A stretch of DNA of 64,000 bases, from contig LNDK02000066.1 of assembly GCA_001455915.2 (NCBI GenBank), forward strand, positions 2,294,001 through 2,358,000, in the 5' to 3' direction. The notes under the pieces are model-generated. The model saw only the letters and a list, made by a program, of their open reading frames with translations, did not search any database and was not told the DNA's origin. Origin of the DNA: Samsoniella hepiali (Eukaryota; Ascomycota; Sordariomycetes; Hypocreales; Cordycipitaceae). Below are positions 12,448-23,711 of this stretch, one piece after another. The first letter of the stretch is position 1. Every line of letters begins with the position of its first letter. Position numbers and translations under genes: made by a program.

Positions 12448-14391
12448 AACAGGCTGGCGTGGCCCACTGTGCTGCTCGGCCTCTCACCAGCCGATGGGAT
12501 GCCGCCAAGAGCACACAGTTCCAACCCTCTTTGCCCTCTGGCTGGTATGCTAGATGCTGGTGACATGCCGTTGCCTCCCGCATCAGGACTAGTTGACGTG
12601 CTGCTTTTTCTCGCGCCTCTTGATCAAGGTGCTGTTCAAGTGAGTGCCTCGAGTTTTTGCCACGATGGGCCCCTTGTTTTTCATCTGGTATAGTGTCGCC
12701 ATCTCCATACCCGTTCCCCGAGATAATAGGTGCATCGCCGTTTAAACTTTCGGCTTCTCTGGTCAACGTCGGCCGTTTGCCCAGAAGCAGCGAAAGGACC
12801 TCGGGAGTTTGGACAAAGAGGGAGCGAGGGAGCGGTGGGGGACTTGAACCAAGGGGGGGATGAGAAACATGTTTTTCTGAGCGAGATTGGCGCGTGTATG
12901 AGCGTCACGACTCACAACCGTCTCACTCCTCACCGATAAATGGTTCAGCTGCGCCTACGTGTACTTGTTTCTGTAGCAGCCCGGCGCGAGGAAGCGTCTG
13001 TCAGCTATTCTTATCTCGCGGCCCGAAAGGCTGCGGCAAAAGTTGTTTTTGGCCACAGAGTTGGTAGGATGTAGGTCACGAGGTAAAATAGAATCCATGT
13101 CGCCGAGAGGACAGGGCGCGAGAGCTTCATGAGAGACAGCAGAATCCAAAAGCAAAACCTCAAACACGGGCGGATGACAGAAACAGGCAAACCGCCCGAC
13201 AAGGGACATGTCAAGTCGCTCCCATTGCCTGGCACATCCGAGCAACACATCACAGCGGGCGGGCAGAGAGTGGGAGAGAAAGGTCCTCCAAAAACTGAGA
13301 CTGTGGAAATTGGCAACAATGTGGTGAATGTGGTGAATGGGCAGAGTCTACCATTTTTTGACTCAGGTTGATGAAATGTCTTGCTTTGCGCGTCGCGGGC
13401 CGTAAAAGCGGCGACGGGTCTGGTGGTGCTGGGTGCTCCCTGGAACGCAGCCTGGGGGGACGGGGGGGATGGCACCAGCCTTTGCGGTACAAGCTCCAAG
13501 GTGAGCAGGATGCGGGGAAGCGAAAGTACCGTTCGCAGGTCGCCCTCTTGGCGGGCGTCAGCGGCTGGTACCAGGGAGACCCATTCCTGTCCATCTTGCC
13601 CATCGGGGGGGGCCACTTGCCCAAGTTCGCCCGCTGAGACCTTTGTCCCCGCAGCGCCCTGCACTGGCTTTTCAGCGGGTGTCGGGCCCCCGTGGCCACC
13701 AAACCCTCAATACTGGAGCCCTGGGGGGCCTCAAGGCAGCCAAGGTTAGTAACTAGCTGGTGGTGGCCGTACTGAGCGTAGCGGCGCGTCGGTGCTTTGC
13801 AAAGGGCCCCGTCACGTATAGCGGCGTTGTCTCTGTCCACCCTCAGTCGACTGGGCTGGCTGCTTGGCTCTCAGGCCCTTCTTGTCCCCCCAAGGAACAG
13901 AGACCCTCCATGCCTCCCCCCCGGGGATACTCATGCCAGCCCATCCCACATCAACGCATTCTTCTTCTTCCGTCCCATCCTCTTCCCTCGCCAACCTTGC
14001 TTCCTTCCCACACGCCGAGCCTTTGCTCGATTCTCGACAACCGGACATTCGCTTCTTCTCGTCGGGATCCTTGGCAACTTTTACTTGTTTTTTCCCGGGG
14101 CAGACGAATCGACGAATCTTGGCCCAGCCGACCGGCCTGCACCCACATCTCGATCGCATCCTTCTGTTTTCTTGCTTGCAGCGCTGCCCGACCATGAACT
14201 GCCGTGTAACTCGCGCTGCGATTTGAACGACGCCCCCCCATATGGATCCTGCACACTCGATTGTGCAACTTTGCCGGCTTTCCATCTCTTGACCCATTCA
14301 ACGCCGCTCCCGTTCTGGCGAGTCCACTCCCGAGTCTGCTTGCCTCGAGCAAGTTCGTTGTCCATCGTGTCGCTTGACAGTTGGCGACGCT

Positions 14392-17239
14392 ATGCGGATT
14401 AGTCGAATGGCCGCTGCCGCCACCGCCGTCGCCACGGCCGGCGTCGCCAATGCCTACGCTCCCGCCGCGGTTTCCATCCCCTACGGAGACTGGTACGTTG
14501 ACCGTCCTCGACGCTTCGAAAACGGCCCTGGTCGCTGGGAACGCTGAATTCTAACCCTTCGCCATCTGTAGGCTTGGCATTGACGGAAACTGGTCCACCG
14601 TTCGCTTTCTTCTAGGGACCGAATCCGACCTCATCAATATAATCCCCAGTACTTCGTTATCAGAACTCTGGGCCGTCAGCCCTGGTGGTTGCGCAAGTAG
14701 TACGTCGCTGCCCACAAACGGCTGTCGGATGGATCACGCCCTCGGCGCCGTTGCAAAACAGATGGCGTGCGCTTAACCGTTGACTAACCCGTTGCTAGAA
14801 GAACAACACTGCATGACCGCGCGCGGCGGTATATACACGCCTAGCGACTCAAAACGATGGACATCGTGGGGACAGTACTTTCTCGGCCTCGAGTACCTGG
14901 GCTATGGAGGCAATGGGGCCTACGGCATCGACAACATTAACGCATGGAGTCCCTTTACCAACATTGCTTTCGGCATGAGCAACGTCCTGATTGCTGCATA
15001 CAACACGACCGACTACTTCAACGGACTGTTTGGTCTGGGAATTTCTCAAGGCCGCTTCAAGACAAATATTGGCGAGTCAGCTCTCACCCAAGCTGTCAAG
15101 ACGTTTGGCTGGATCCCCAGCTACAGCTATGGCTATACTGCCGGAGCGAGCTACAAGAATATGCCCGGTTCCTTGACCCTCGGCGGCTTCGATTCCGCTC
15201 GCTTTGTTGACCACGACACTGTCTTTACCATCACACAAGAGGACAACTCGCCCCGTGTCAACGTTCGCAGTATTAACGTATACAACAACAACAAGCCCAG
15301 CGGCTGGAGTTCATCAACCAACGTCCTGTCTGCTTATAACGATACCTTCATGGCTCTCGTCGATAGCACCACCCCCTATCTGTGGCTGCCCGAGGGCATC
15401 TGCGACTCGTTCGCATCCGCCCTCAACCTCACCTACAATGAAACATTCAAACTATACACATTAACCAACGACCAGTACCAAGACTATTCTTCTTCAAATG
15501 CGTACGCGTTTACCTTCAGTCTTGCCAGTATTGACAACAACGACAACTTTGGTCTTCCTCTAAGCGCCCCTGGTGTCGTCAATATCACCATTCCAATCAA
15601 GGCTTTCGTTGCCTCGCTTCAATATCCTTTCGCCAAACAGGCCATCAAGTATGGACAGGCCGCTGTGCCCTACTTTATGCTCCGCAAAGCTACCAACGGC
15701 AGTAATACCATCATCGGCCGCTCTTTCCTCCAAGAAGCCTATATTCGCACAAAATATGACTCAGGTGTCTTTAGCTTGCATCAGGCCGCCTTCCCTCGCG
15801 ACCCGGACCAGGACATCAAGCTAAACCTTATCAAGCAGCCAAGCAACAGTCCTTACCCGCCACCTCCGCCAAACAAGGATCACCACGGCCTGACAACGCC
15901 CCAGATGATTGGAATTGCCGTTGGTGTTGTCGCCTTCTGCACGTTGCTCGTCGCCGCACTCTGTTTCTGGGGCCGTCGGCGCAAGCAAAAGAAGCACAGC
16001 GAGGCCGCCGCCAAGGAGGCAGAAGCACAAGACACATCGTCGACTATTGCTCCCGATTCTCCCATGACCCCCATTTCTCGCATTCTCTCCAGGATTGTCC
16101 GCAGAAGGCGTTCAAGACGCACTACCACGACAACGGACACAAGCGGGCCGATGGAGGCGCCCGCCTCAGAAATATACGAACTGCCTGCACCGCTGCCTCC
16201 AGCTGAGCTAGCGGCTCATAACGAGGACGAAGACTCCATTTTGGGTGACACGGAAGCAGGAACAGACGACTCGCATAACTTGAGTGCCTACGAGCTTGCT
16301 AGACGGAAGCTCGCTCGACAGCTGGCAGGTCCTGTTCCTGCCTATGCGCCCCCGGAGAATGGCGTTATGCCCGTCGAAAAAGACATCCACATTGACACAA
16401 GCGTTGTCCAGACCACGACGATCCCTCATCCCCAACCTACATATCACCATCATAACGTGTCTCCAGTGCGGTCCCATGAGGGTCTAGGGACCAACTCTCT
16501 GCCGGGCACTCTGCCCTCGCCGGTTTCCCCTCGCACCGACTGGAACACGAATGATCTTCCTTCTCCCATCACTGCATCGCTACATCCCAATTCCGCCTCG
16601 TCACAGTCCGGCTCTACCGGTCGTCGCCGTGGCGGCTCTAACACGATGAATGGCACAGCAAGTGAATTTGACAGCGCAAGCCGATCTAATTCCAACTCTT
16701 CCTCAAGCTCCGAGGGTCGCCGACAGAACAGAGAGAGCAAGGTCTCCTTTCCTCTCCCCCAGGCTTCTTTCCAAAGGACACCCATTGAGCCTTCCAAGGT
16801 CGTGTGCCTGGGTCCTTTACCAGAAAATGTCTCCTTATTCAGGCACAGCATGCTGCCTACTGCTACCGGGACAGGTGGTCGGTCTTCAACGGGACCGACA
16901 GGGCCAGTCAATAACTCGCATCACCGACCTTCCACGGGCAGTCTTGGCAGCGACTTCACTGACGAGGAAGACGCCATGGTGGAAGAGATTTCGCGCCAGT
17001 CAGTCATGTCTGTTTCGCGCTCGCAAGGCTCACATGGAGGGAGTCGCCCGTCAACATTCGTCGACCCCCGCATCCGCACCGTTTTGCCTTTGCGAACGGA
17101 CGAAGAGGGGAATATCTCGCCCACGAGCGACAGGAGCGGCGCTGAATCCAACAGCAGCGGCGGGCGCATTGACGGCGATGATCTTATCCACGTTCCCCAG
17201 ATGGCAGACAAGCGCTACAGCTGGGAAGAGGAGCGATGA
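14392..17239 (+). CDS. membrane-anchored pepsin-like (peptidase A1 fold) protein with altered active site
   Basis: Three exons, 14392-14492, 14572-14699 and 14799-17239, give 889 residues. Both introns (79 and 99 nt) have GTACGT donors. A signal peptide (rich in Ala, about 1-24) precedes a pepsin-like ectodomain of about 330 residues: the first-lobe loop reads IIPSTSLSELW where an active enzyme has DTGSSxLW, so the catalytic Asp is Ser60. The second-lobe loop reads ALVDSTTPYLW and keeps its Asp (D265). A late strand, NTIIGRSFLQEAYI, is also typical of A1 proteins. A single transmembrane helix lies at about 448-467, followed by basic residues and a 420-residue Ser-rich cytoplasmic tail. Because one of the two catalytic Asp residues is missing, I infer a non-proteolytic wall-binding or sensing role. 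The fold assignment is firm; the function is not. Confidence 0.8.
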
Positions 17240-18131
17240 GCTTACAAGAACACGAAAAGATTGTACGAAATAAGAAAGATGTTCTAATGTGACAAAGAAG
17301 ATATGGATGTTCTTGTCATATTACATGGGACAGCATGATAGCGCCCCTGCACGATCATTACATCTGCGAGCAAAAACGGTTTTGATTTTTGATTTTGATT
17401 TATTGGAGTATTTACTTGGCATTTGGAGTTGGGCGGTAGCGTATTTGGGCACTTGGCACGATTTGTACGACTATGTCTGCAACAAGACATGGGCGGTTGG
17501 ACTCTCTCATCTTTTTTTTTTTTTTTTTTTTTTTTTTGGGCAGCGGCGTTTGGGCGCGTGCCAGGAGCTGCTGTCGTGTTTTGTCTTCCCCGGGCTTTTT
17601 TCTCTCTCATTACTCTGCATCGATATCCACCCCTTTACTAGCATGTTCTACGAGGCATGCTACACATGTACGTCTTTTTTTGGACGACGGGAAGCCTGTC
17701 TTTCTTTATGAGGCTCCCGTCTGGTCTCATCTCTTCACCTCTTTATTCTACGTACAGTAAGAGAAGGAAACATGGCTTTGTGTTTGCGTTGGTCAACGCA
17801 AGCACGCAGATTTAGCCATATAGATAGAGCGATGGACGCTCTTGATACCAAAAACCTATTCTAGAATTAACAAACACATCATTGATTAAGACTTGCGTGG
17901 CATAGACGCTGTAATGCTACTACCGTGGAATGTACCCTACCAATGGCACCCTATCGAGGGGCAAGGAAACCGTTCATAGACACATTTGCTCATATGAGCT
18001 GTTATATTGCATATATTTTTATATGTTTTCATATTCTATATCCCCTGACCCTGCCAGCGTGTGTAGCAGCTTCTATACCCTTTTTTGTTTCATCACATCA
18101 TTTGTCTCTGCAATCTCTTCGCCTTTTTTTT
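17240..18131. other. convergent intergenic region with poly-T tract
   Basis: This is the 3' flank shared by the pepsin-like gene and the minus-strand diflavin reductase gene. It contains a run of 26 T at 17512-17537 and is otherwise AT-rich. No gene is seen. Confidence 0.6.
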
Positions 18132-20305
18132 TTACCAAATCTCCTGCCACCACGTCACGGCATCGAGCATCGCCTGGCGCTCCTCCCTCACGCCGGCGTC
18201 CTCGCCCGCGCCGGCCAGGAACGGCTCCCACACGGCACGCCGGCACGCGTCCGCCATCCGAGACGAGCCGCCGCAGACGGCAAAGATGGGCCGCTGCGGG
18301 ATCAGCGCGGCCAGCGCGGCGGCCTGGCGCCGGACCAGGTCCTGCACGTAGACCTTTTCGCGCTGGTCGCGTGAAAAGGCGGGAAAGATGGTGAGCTGGC
18401 TGTGTTCTTGTTCAGGGGAGATAGCTGACGCTGCTTCTTCTCCCTCCTTTCCTAGGCTCGTCCATTCGGCTTGGAAAAAGTAGTCGGCCGCGCGGTTCCG
18501 GTTGCCAAAGAAGAGGAGCATAGGGCCGACAGCGCCGCGGCCGTGCGTCAGGCGCTCGTGGATGAGGCTGCGGACGGGCGCGACGCCGGTGCCGGTGGCC
18601 ATGGCTACGAGCGGCCGGCGGGCGTGGGCGGCGCCGTGGATGGGCGACTGCACGTTCTTTTTGGTGACGACGAGGCGCGCACCGACGGGCATGTCGGCCA
18701 GGTAGCGCGAGCAGAGGCCCTGGCGGGGCTTGCGCAGGACGGTCTGGTAGCGGACGAGGGCGACGAGCAGGTCGACTCTAGTCGGGGCATTGTCGTCGTC
18801 GTCGTTGTCGTCATGCTGGGCCGGGGGGACGCCATCCCGTGCTGCTGCGGCTTTCTGGCCGGAGGAGGGGTAGAGCTGGTCCCCGCCGTTGGCGATGCTA
18901 AAGTCGCGCCCCCGGATGAGGGGGAAAATATCGAGGAGCCGGGCGGCGGGGAGGCGCACCGAGGTAAACTCCTCGAGCACCTCGATAATGGTGCGGCGGG
19001 CGCGCGTGGCGTAGTCAAAGTACTCGTCAATGTAGGCGGGCATGTTGAACTCGAGCAGGCGCTCCTTGTGGTAGGCGTCGGTGGAGAAGAAGGCCATGCT
19101 CTTGAGGAACGAGCGGCGCGGGATGGCGGTGATGTCGACGTTGTTGAGGAGGAGGCTGCGCAGGGTCGTCACGAGAGGCGCGTGGAGGTTGCGTGGTAGT
19201 GACTCGCAGCGGGACAGGTCGAGGGGCGCGTCGGCCACGTCGTCCCACCCCATTAGGGTGATGAGCCGCCGGACGTCTTCGGGAAAGTTCTTGGGGTATA
19301 TAGTGAGGCAGTCGCCAGGCTGGCAGCGCAACGGCTCCGTCGCGCGCGCTTGGCCGTCAGATGTGGGAGCGACCCTTGGTCGTGGCGGCACGTCGAGAGT
19401 GACGAGGCGGACGTCTTGCCAGTGGGACTCTGGGGTCGTGCGCTCGTTGCCGACCAGGGTGGCCGTCCAGCCACCGAGGACGGGTAGAAGGTCTGTAGGG
19501 GGTGTTGTTGTAGTGGTGACCAGGGAGCTGCCATTCTCTTGTGATCTGGAGGCAGCCGTCTCAATGTCACATAGCGCTGGTTCCAGCGACCAGCGTGGTG
19601 GAAGTATGACGTCTTGGGGGATTGGCGCCAGCCCTTGGGGGTGAGGATAGTGTTCCGCCAAGTGCTTGGAGAGCCCTTCGGACCAGCGGGCAAACGACCC
19701 GTCGATGCTGTAGAGTGTGAGTAGACGAGATGACAATGAGACAAAAGAGGAGGTAGGCCTACCCGTCGGGAAACTGCTCGTCCGCCTCGAACGGATCAAA
19801 GAATGTCGAGGCGCCAAGCTGGCCCAAACGTCGGATTAACTTACGCGCGGCCCAGTTGAATCTAGTTTCTTCATGTTAGCAACACAGCGTGACAAAGTGA
19901 GATTCAAGCAGCACAACGTGTGAGACATACTTGAGATATGTACTGTCGCCCAGACCAAAGCAGGTGTATTGAACCTGCGCCAGGCAGTCTGCCGTTAGTC
20001 TTCTTTGCAGAAGCCTCTTCCAGAATAGAGTGGAGTTATGCGGCATGTCGCCTTGGCCAGTGGTAGAGACTACAAATACCACGAGCTCATTTTGCAACAG
20101 TACTGGCTATTCTGGCGTCAGACATGAATGTAGTTTGGGGAAGGGTTGCTGAGAGGCGCACCAGTGTGACGGCGTTCATCTCCTCCACGGTGCTCTGGAA
20201 ATGCAATCTTTGGCAGCTTCTTCCCAGCTCTTCGGCAAGTTCCTGCGCGTTGCCCGTCTCAGAGCCGTACAGGACCAGGACGGTCCTGGGCTGTGCGGCA
20301 GCCAT
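18132..20305 (-). CDS. TAH18: NADPH-dependent diflavin oxidoreductase 1 (Tah18-type)
   Basis: Four exons on the minus strand, 20305-20162, 20106-19931, 19861-19763 and 19707-18132, encode 664 residues. The order is an N-terminal flavodoxin/FMN domain (LYGSETGNAQELAEEL at 13-28, STTGQGDMPHN, FGLGDSTYLKF), an FAD-binding domain with RDFSIANG (about 405) in place of the usual RxYS-type motif, and a C-terminal NADPH domain (MATGTGVAPVRSLIHERL about 508, FFGNRNRAADYFF, FAVCGGSSRMADACR about 616) ending in an aromatic residue. In yeast Tah18 passes electrons from NADPH to the Fe-S protein Dre2 for cytosolic iron-sulfur cluster assembly. Length and order match the family. Introns are 55, 69 and 55 nt; the first donor, GTGCGC, is weak and its acceptor was chosen because only it restores the frame, so the exon 1/2 junction is the least certain part. 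Confidence 0.93.
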
Positions 20306-21130
20306 CTTGCCTGGAAGGCGTTGCGCCGCGCCGCGCTGCAGGCTTGTTGGCGGTCCCGAATGCGCGAGTTTGAAATGTGATTTGTTCAATGACGTCGTAG
20401 AGTACAGGCGGCAATATTGGCGGGAGCATTGACAAGCCGTCGTCGTTTGCTGTGGTTTCCAAGAATTCCTACGCTGGTGGAAGCGGCAAGACGTTGACGG
20501 AAAACCGGGTCTGGATCCGATGGCGGCGTGAGTCTTGGGCAAGGCCACCAAGTTGCCCATCGCGGCGCCAAGAACTGAGATCGACCAACTGCCGGCAAAA
20601 TGAAGCGAGAATCACATTTAATGGTTAGGCGCTTGGTTTTATGGGCTGACAAGTATGCGGTAGACATCAGCACGGCGTTGCGCTGATGCTGAGCTGTCAC
20701 TGGTAAAAGGTTGCTGGGTTGCCCTTTGTAAGTAAGGGACTGGGGCACGAACCGCCGACAACCAAATGCCGTTTCTTTCTTCGTCAGAGACTTGCACAAA
20801 CAAAACAAAGAATAGAAGTGACTTCAAAGGTAAGGATATCTTGGTCTCTTTGTCTCGATAGTGTGTGCTACGCTTCACACTGATACATGTGTAAAGGCGC
20901 GTGCCTGATTCAGTGCCATCCGTAGCCGCTCCTGCAAGGACAGTGCAAGTGAGGTTTCAATTTAGCTATTCTGATTGTATGCCCTGGTGAATTTATCCTG
21001 GATGTAATAGTATAAAAGATGGCAAAGGCCCGAAAGCATTTAGAACTTGGACGCAACGCATCGATAGGACCATTCCGTCAGCGCCATCCTGAAGACCATT
21101 CTTGATAACAACCGAACATCAACTCTCAAA
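20306..21130. other. divergent intergenic region between TAH18 and the AN1/kinase gene
   Basis: This region must hold the promoters of both flanking genes. Minus-strand frames in it lack domains. The TATA element entered at 21011 belongs to the plus-strand gene. Confidence 0.5.
21011..21017 (+). promoter_or_regulatory. TATA box of the AN1/kinase gene
   Basis: TATAAAA lies 120 bp upstream of the ATG at 21131, a plausible distance for a TATA element with a short leader. Assigned by sequence and position only. Confidence 0.5.
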
Positions 21131-22544
21131 ATGCCTCTTTGGTATTGCGATGTCGAAAACTGCAGCAATGCAGGTGTGCGAGAGGAAGGAGATTGCGTGC
21201 TCTGCAACCGCCACCTCTGCGCTCAGCATCTCGAGCCAGAATTCCACAGTTGCCCAACTTGGAAGGTACGTCAAACTCTTGATCCGCCAGATTCCAATAC
21301 TAATAACCTATAAATAGGACCACGGCATCTATGGGCGTGCTTTCTTTAAAGCAGAAGATGCTGAACTGTCGGCCCTTTTCAACAAGATCAACGTGAAGGC
21401 CCTCGAGGCACGCGCCTCACAGCTGCGAGGAGGGATGCGGTGCTCGGCCAGACCATTTGAATACGACCCAGCAGAGCGCAGAACTCACATGGGTGGTATG
21501 AATTACCACATCGACATTCTCTTTGAGGATGGTGTTTGTTGGATGGCTCGTATACGTCGATCCAGTGCCTCATCGCCACCACCAGCGGTACGAGACTACA
21601 TCTTCAAGAGTGAGGCTGCGACTCTCATGTTTCTCGAAAAGACGGCCGTGCCGGCACCAAAAGTGTACGACTATGCTCTGGAGCACGACAACAACCCGGT
21701 GGGAGTAGGTTATATCCTTATGGAAAAGCTTCCGGGCAAGCCGCTGAACTGGCATGCAGCAACTCCACCCCAACGACGCAGAGTCTTGGAACAGCTTGCC
21801 GATGTGCAGATTGAGCTTTTCAAGCATCCACTGCAAGCCTTGGGTTCTCTGGATACTCCTGGGAGCTCTCAGGTCGGTGCTTTTGCTCATGAATCGTTGC
21901 TTGATATGGTTGGGGGCCAGCTGCAGACGTGCAACCCCTTTCGCTCTGCTAAGCAGTACCGCATATCTCGTCTACAGCTGATATTGGACAGGATCGTGGC
22001 TGGCGAAATGTATGCGCAGCGCTCCGTGGAAGCGTATCTGCTGCATCGATTTATGATGGACCTAGTATCCCTTTTAACACCCGCGCCGTCTGACAGTGAA
22101 CAGTTTTATCTAAAGCACGGCGATGACAAGGGAGATCACATATTGGTGGACGAGCTGTTCAATATTACGGGTATTATTGATTGGGAGTGGGCGCACACAG
22201 CCGCGCCGGTAGAGGCTTTTAACTCTCCGGTTGGGCTACTGCCGCTGGCTGAGTTTTATGACGGAAAGGGGGCCATCAGCGAGCATGAGGCTGTCCTTGC
22301 GCAAATCCTGCGCGACAAGGGCCACAGGTCGCTGGAGCAGGTTGTGACGGACGGCCGCGCACAGCACTTTTTTGCGTTTCTCTGCGGCATGGATCTCAGT
22401 GACTGGGATGGGTTCCTGGGCCTGTTTAAAGGCCTGCGTCACGCGCTGGGCGTGGATGCGGGCATGACATGGGACGACTGGAAAGGCGACGCATTGGGAC
22501 GGTACGAAGACGATGCCGGGCTGCAAGAATTGCTCACTCGGTGA
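21131..22544 (+). CDS. AN1-type zinc finger fused to an aminoglycoside-phosphotransferase-like kinase
   Basis: Two exons, 21131-21265 and 21318-22544, give 453 residues; the 52-nt intron follows the zinc finger exactly. Residues 6-41 carry Cys6, Cys11, Cys22, Cys25, Cys30, His33, His39 and Cys41, the spacing of an AN1 finger. The rest is a protein-kinase-like APH domain: FLEKTAVPAPKVYDYALEHD and GYILMEKLPGKPL in the N-lobe and hinge, and KHGDDKGDHILVD (about 312) followed by ITGIIDWEWAH in the catalytic region. The usual HGDxxxxN Asn is His here; as far as I recall, this variant is common in this fungal APH subfamily. The metal-binding Asp of IIDWEWA is kept. The substrate is unknown. AN1 fingers often bind ubiquitin-like or chaperone partners, so a regulatory kinase is possible, but that is inference. 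Confidence 0.85.
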
Positions 22545-23711
22545 GGGAGTGAGTGGGCTTGCCGGTGGCCAGCGGCTGTCGTGGTGGGCGAGAGTACCTC
22601 GCAAGTAGTTGCTAGTATTAGAGATAGCGGTGAGCTACCTAGTTAGACCAAATACCGAGCTTTGTTTGATTTTGTGATTCCTCAGCGGGCAGCGGAAGAT
22701 GTGCTGGCGGAGACGGGACGAGTGGCGTGCACGTGACCAGATCGTACCGCTTGAGTAACGGCAGTCTGCATCGTAGAAGACAACAGAAAATGATGGGGAG
22801 AAAATGCCTCCTGTATCGAATAAAACAGTAGCACAGTCCCGTTTCACTTTAGATTTTAATCTTAATTTATTTTCCATGGTGCTGCAAGCAGAGCTTCTGC
22901 AATGCCGGGTCTTGTGTCGTGCATCGCTGCTTGCCAGGGGGGTGGAGAGGTGGTTGGCAGAAGATCCACTGCATCACGGTACCAGAGGCGGTTAGCAAGG
23001 CCTAGTGTCCCCTAAAAAAACTCCTCAAGAGCCCCGTTTAGGGGACGGCTCCGGGCTGGCACCCGCTCTTTGCCCGCCAACGAGGCTCCATCTCGAGCTG
23101 GCGTAGTGGCTGCTCCGTCTAGATTACAGGGAGCTGGCGCCCCCCTGGACGGCCTGCGAGGCAGCTGCCTTGCAGTCGCTCCCAGCCAGTCAAGTTGTTG
23201 TCAGTGTGGCGCCCCCTGTAATTCACTCGCAGGTACCTGCAGGCTGCAGTGCGCCCTGGGCTGCTCACGCACCTGCCCGATCACAGTAACACTGCTAACA
23301 TTGGTACCCCCCCTGTACCTACGCCGTACTTGCACGACCTGCGCACCTGCGCACCTGCGCACCTGCGCACCGGCGCTGGGCCAGCGCGCCTGCATTCTGC
23401 GCCGTGGCAAAAATTATTTAGCATGTCCTCTCCTCTCAACTTTGCCGCCTCCCCCCCTTTCCCTCCTCCATCACAAACTAAAAAGTCAACTTTGTGTCTC
23501 CGCGCAACGCACCGTCGTCTGTCGATATTTTCAAACTGTCTCTAGGGCACCAAGCTACCCTGACCAACTCCCTCCCTCATTGCACCAGAGTTCAACTCCC
23601 GTCTCCGGATACCTGAACCCCCGTCAACCTCGCAATCGTTCTCAACGTCATTCATACCCCAAGCCACACCAAAGCACATCCATCTCCATCCAAACCCGCA
23701 CATCTTAAAAA
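22545..23711. other. intergenic, promoter and leader of the RRM gene
   Basis: No coding region seen. The last 300 bases are C/T-rich with CA-rich sequence just before the ATG, as in strongly expressed fungal genes. A perfect 8-bp tandem repeat lies at 23339. Confidence 0.6.
23339..23370. repeat. four perfect copies of the 8-mer CTGCGCAC
   Basis: Four head-to-tail copies, 340 bp upstream of the RRM gene start. GTACCTGCAGG and related CCTGC-containing sequences are also nearby at 23230-23280. It may be a promoter repeat or simple slippage product. Confidence 0.85.

Larger units (their letters stand above)
7373..14391. other. 7-kb stretch with no supportable gene
   Basis: Many short frames exist on both strands but none shows a domain, splice partner or fungal-like composition. 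The first 700 bases are the upstream region of the wall-protein gene. The middle contains G- and C-homopolymer tracts, CA/GT-rich patches and several short tandem repeats (entered separately). The last 600 bases are strongly pyrimidine-rich and look like the promoter and leader of the gene starting at 14392. Typical gaps elsewhere in the window are 0.5-2.3 kb. Confidence 0.55.

Noticed and set aside
12846..12862. tRNA-like T-arm sequence (GGTTCAAGTCC on the minus strand)
   Set aside because: The arms do not pair and no acceptor or anticodon stem can be drawn around it.
13797..14402. 201-codon plus-strand frame overlapping the start of the pepsin-like gene
   Set aside because: It is a translated pyrimidine-rich leader (Ser/Pro/Leu-rich) and overlaps the better supported signal-peptide exon in another frame.
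18471..19199. 242-codon plus-strand frame opposite the diflavin reductase
   Set aside because: Antisense shadow of the GC-rich FAD/NADPH exon.
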